The notes under the pieces are model-generated. The model was not told the DNA's origin. It did not search any database and worked only from the letters and a program-made list of their open reading frames with translations. Shown in pieces: positions 43,664 to 44,021 of a stretch of 44,021 nucleotides of DNA. Source of the stretch: Chthoniobacteraceae bacterium (GTDB taxonomy: Bacteria > Verrucomicrobiota > Verrucomicrobiia > Chthoniobacterales > Chthoniobacteraceae); assembly GCA_947448395.1 (NCBI GenBank), contig CANFNA010000008.1, positions 1 to 44,021 of the forward strand. Direction: 5' to 3'. Both the position numbers and the translations under genes were made by a program. Each line of letters opens with the position of its first letter. Positions within the stretch are counted from its first letter, which is position 1.

Positions 43664-44021
43664 ATGATCCGCCCAATTCTTTGTGTGCTGCTGCTACTGG
43701 GTTTTTGTGCGGGAGCGACCGCAAGAACTCCGCTAACGAACGACTTTCCAGCGAGTTTGGACGAACAGATTCTGGTCTCTTGGTCATTTAAAAAGCCTTC
43801 TGAAAAATGGCCCGTGCTGAATCAAAGTCGGGTTGAGGTTTCCAATGGAGTGCTCCAGATCGAGGGGACGGGCGACGATGCCAATGTACGAATCCCAATT
43901 CCGCCGACGGAGGGGCCTCTGGTGATTCGCTGGAAAATGCGAACCTCCGCGCAGGGGCCGGCAGAGTTGTACTGGGCCTCAATAGAGCATCCGGACATGG
44001 CGAAAAATGGAAGCATCCGAA
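43664..44021 (+). CDS. Exported protein, N-terminal part (3' truncated)
   Basis: ATG 43664 opens a frame that runs to the window edge (119 codons). A signal peptide (MIRPILCVLLLLGFCAGATA) is followed by beta-rich sequence with SWSFKKPSEKWPVLNQSRVEVSNGVLQIEGTGDDANVRIPI and 'LVIRWKMRTSAQGPAELYWAS'. The layout (W-x-F, then GVLxIxGTG) resembles the exported laminin-G/concanavalin-like or sulfatase-associated domains common beside sulfatases in this phylum. The remainder is outside the window, so the family cannot be fixed. Confidence 0.65.
   Translation, partial: MIRPILCVLLLLGFCAGATARTPLTNDFPASLDEQILVSWSFKKPSEKWPVLNQSRVEVSNGVLQIEGTGDDANVRIPIPPTEGPLVIRWKMRTSAQGPAELYWASIEHPDMAKNGSIR

Overview
The window looks like a chromosomal segment of a Verrucomicrobiota bacterium (about 54% GC). 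The signs are a family-typical 44-residue lysine/arginine-rich protein (2721-2855), exported sulfatase, SGNH hydrolase and PQQ-propeller enzymes, an ECF sigma factor next to a membrane Ser/Thr kinase, and housekeeping genes (aat, thiC, rplM-rpsI, ruvA, rsmB-like, selO) that all look bacterial. Phylum is an inference from gene content; no rRNA is present.

Layout. 1-8800 is core chromosome: the end of aat, a MurG/MGDG-synthase-like glycosyltransferase with a HAD hydrolase, a YacP-like NYN nuclease, the small basic protein, an exported PLD nuclease overlapping a ClC transporter, a lipoprotein with a possible Cys-His-Asn active site, thiC, and the rplM-rpsI ribosomal pair closed by a strong terminator. 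At 8936-9012 lies the initiator tRNA-fMet.

8965-21030 is an integrated genomic island of about 12 kb. It is bounded by a 52-bp near-perfect direct repeat of the 3' half of the tRNA-fMet gene (attL 8965-9016, attR 20979-21030). It carries a relaxase-like gene with a C-terminal-anchored membrane protein, a small excisionase/AlpA-like HTH gene, a type I restriction-modification operon (hsdR-hsdM-Abi_2-hsdS) with an Abi_2/HEPN protein inserted before hsdS, an AlbA_2/Schlafen-type protein and a higB-higA-type toxin-antitoxin pair. I see no integrase gene. The hsdM-abi gap is non-coding, rich in hairpins and ends in a terminator-like hairpin whose 5' arm can instead pair with the abi Shine-Dalgarno sequence. 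It is a good candidate for a regulatory RNA or RNA antitoxin.

21100-30600 returns to chromosome: a secreted carbohydrate-binding-like protein, a Sel1-repeat protein, an SGNH hydrolase, a PQQ dehydrogenase fused to cytochrome c, ruvA with a downstream ATP-grasp-like gene, and an NtrC-type regulator behind a perfect 20-bp palindrome.

30600-44021 holds an rsmB-like gene and then a minus-strand cluster (37056 to 31910): transmembrane Ser/Thr kinase, ECF sigma factor, a small protein, an acid-ceramidase-like Ntn hydrolase with an inserted DnaJ-type zinc finger, two small proteins (one a zinc ribbon), and a C39-like cysteine peptidase with a C-terminal zinc ribbon. This run looks like one regulatory-effector unit and is the best candidate in the chromosomal part for an undescribed system. 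After it come a small membrane protein, a TPR protein, selO, a DUF2237 protein, a sulfatase, a PQQ-propeller protein and the start of another exported protein cut by the window edge.
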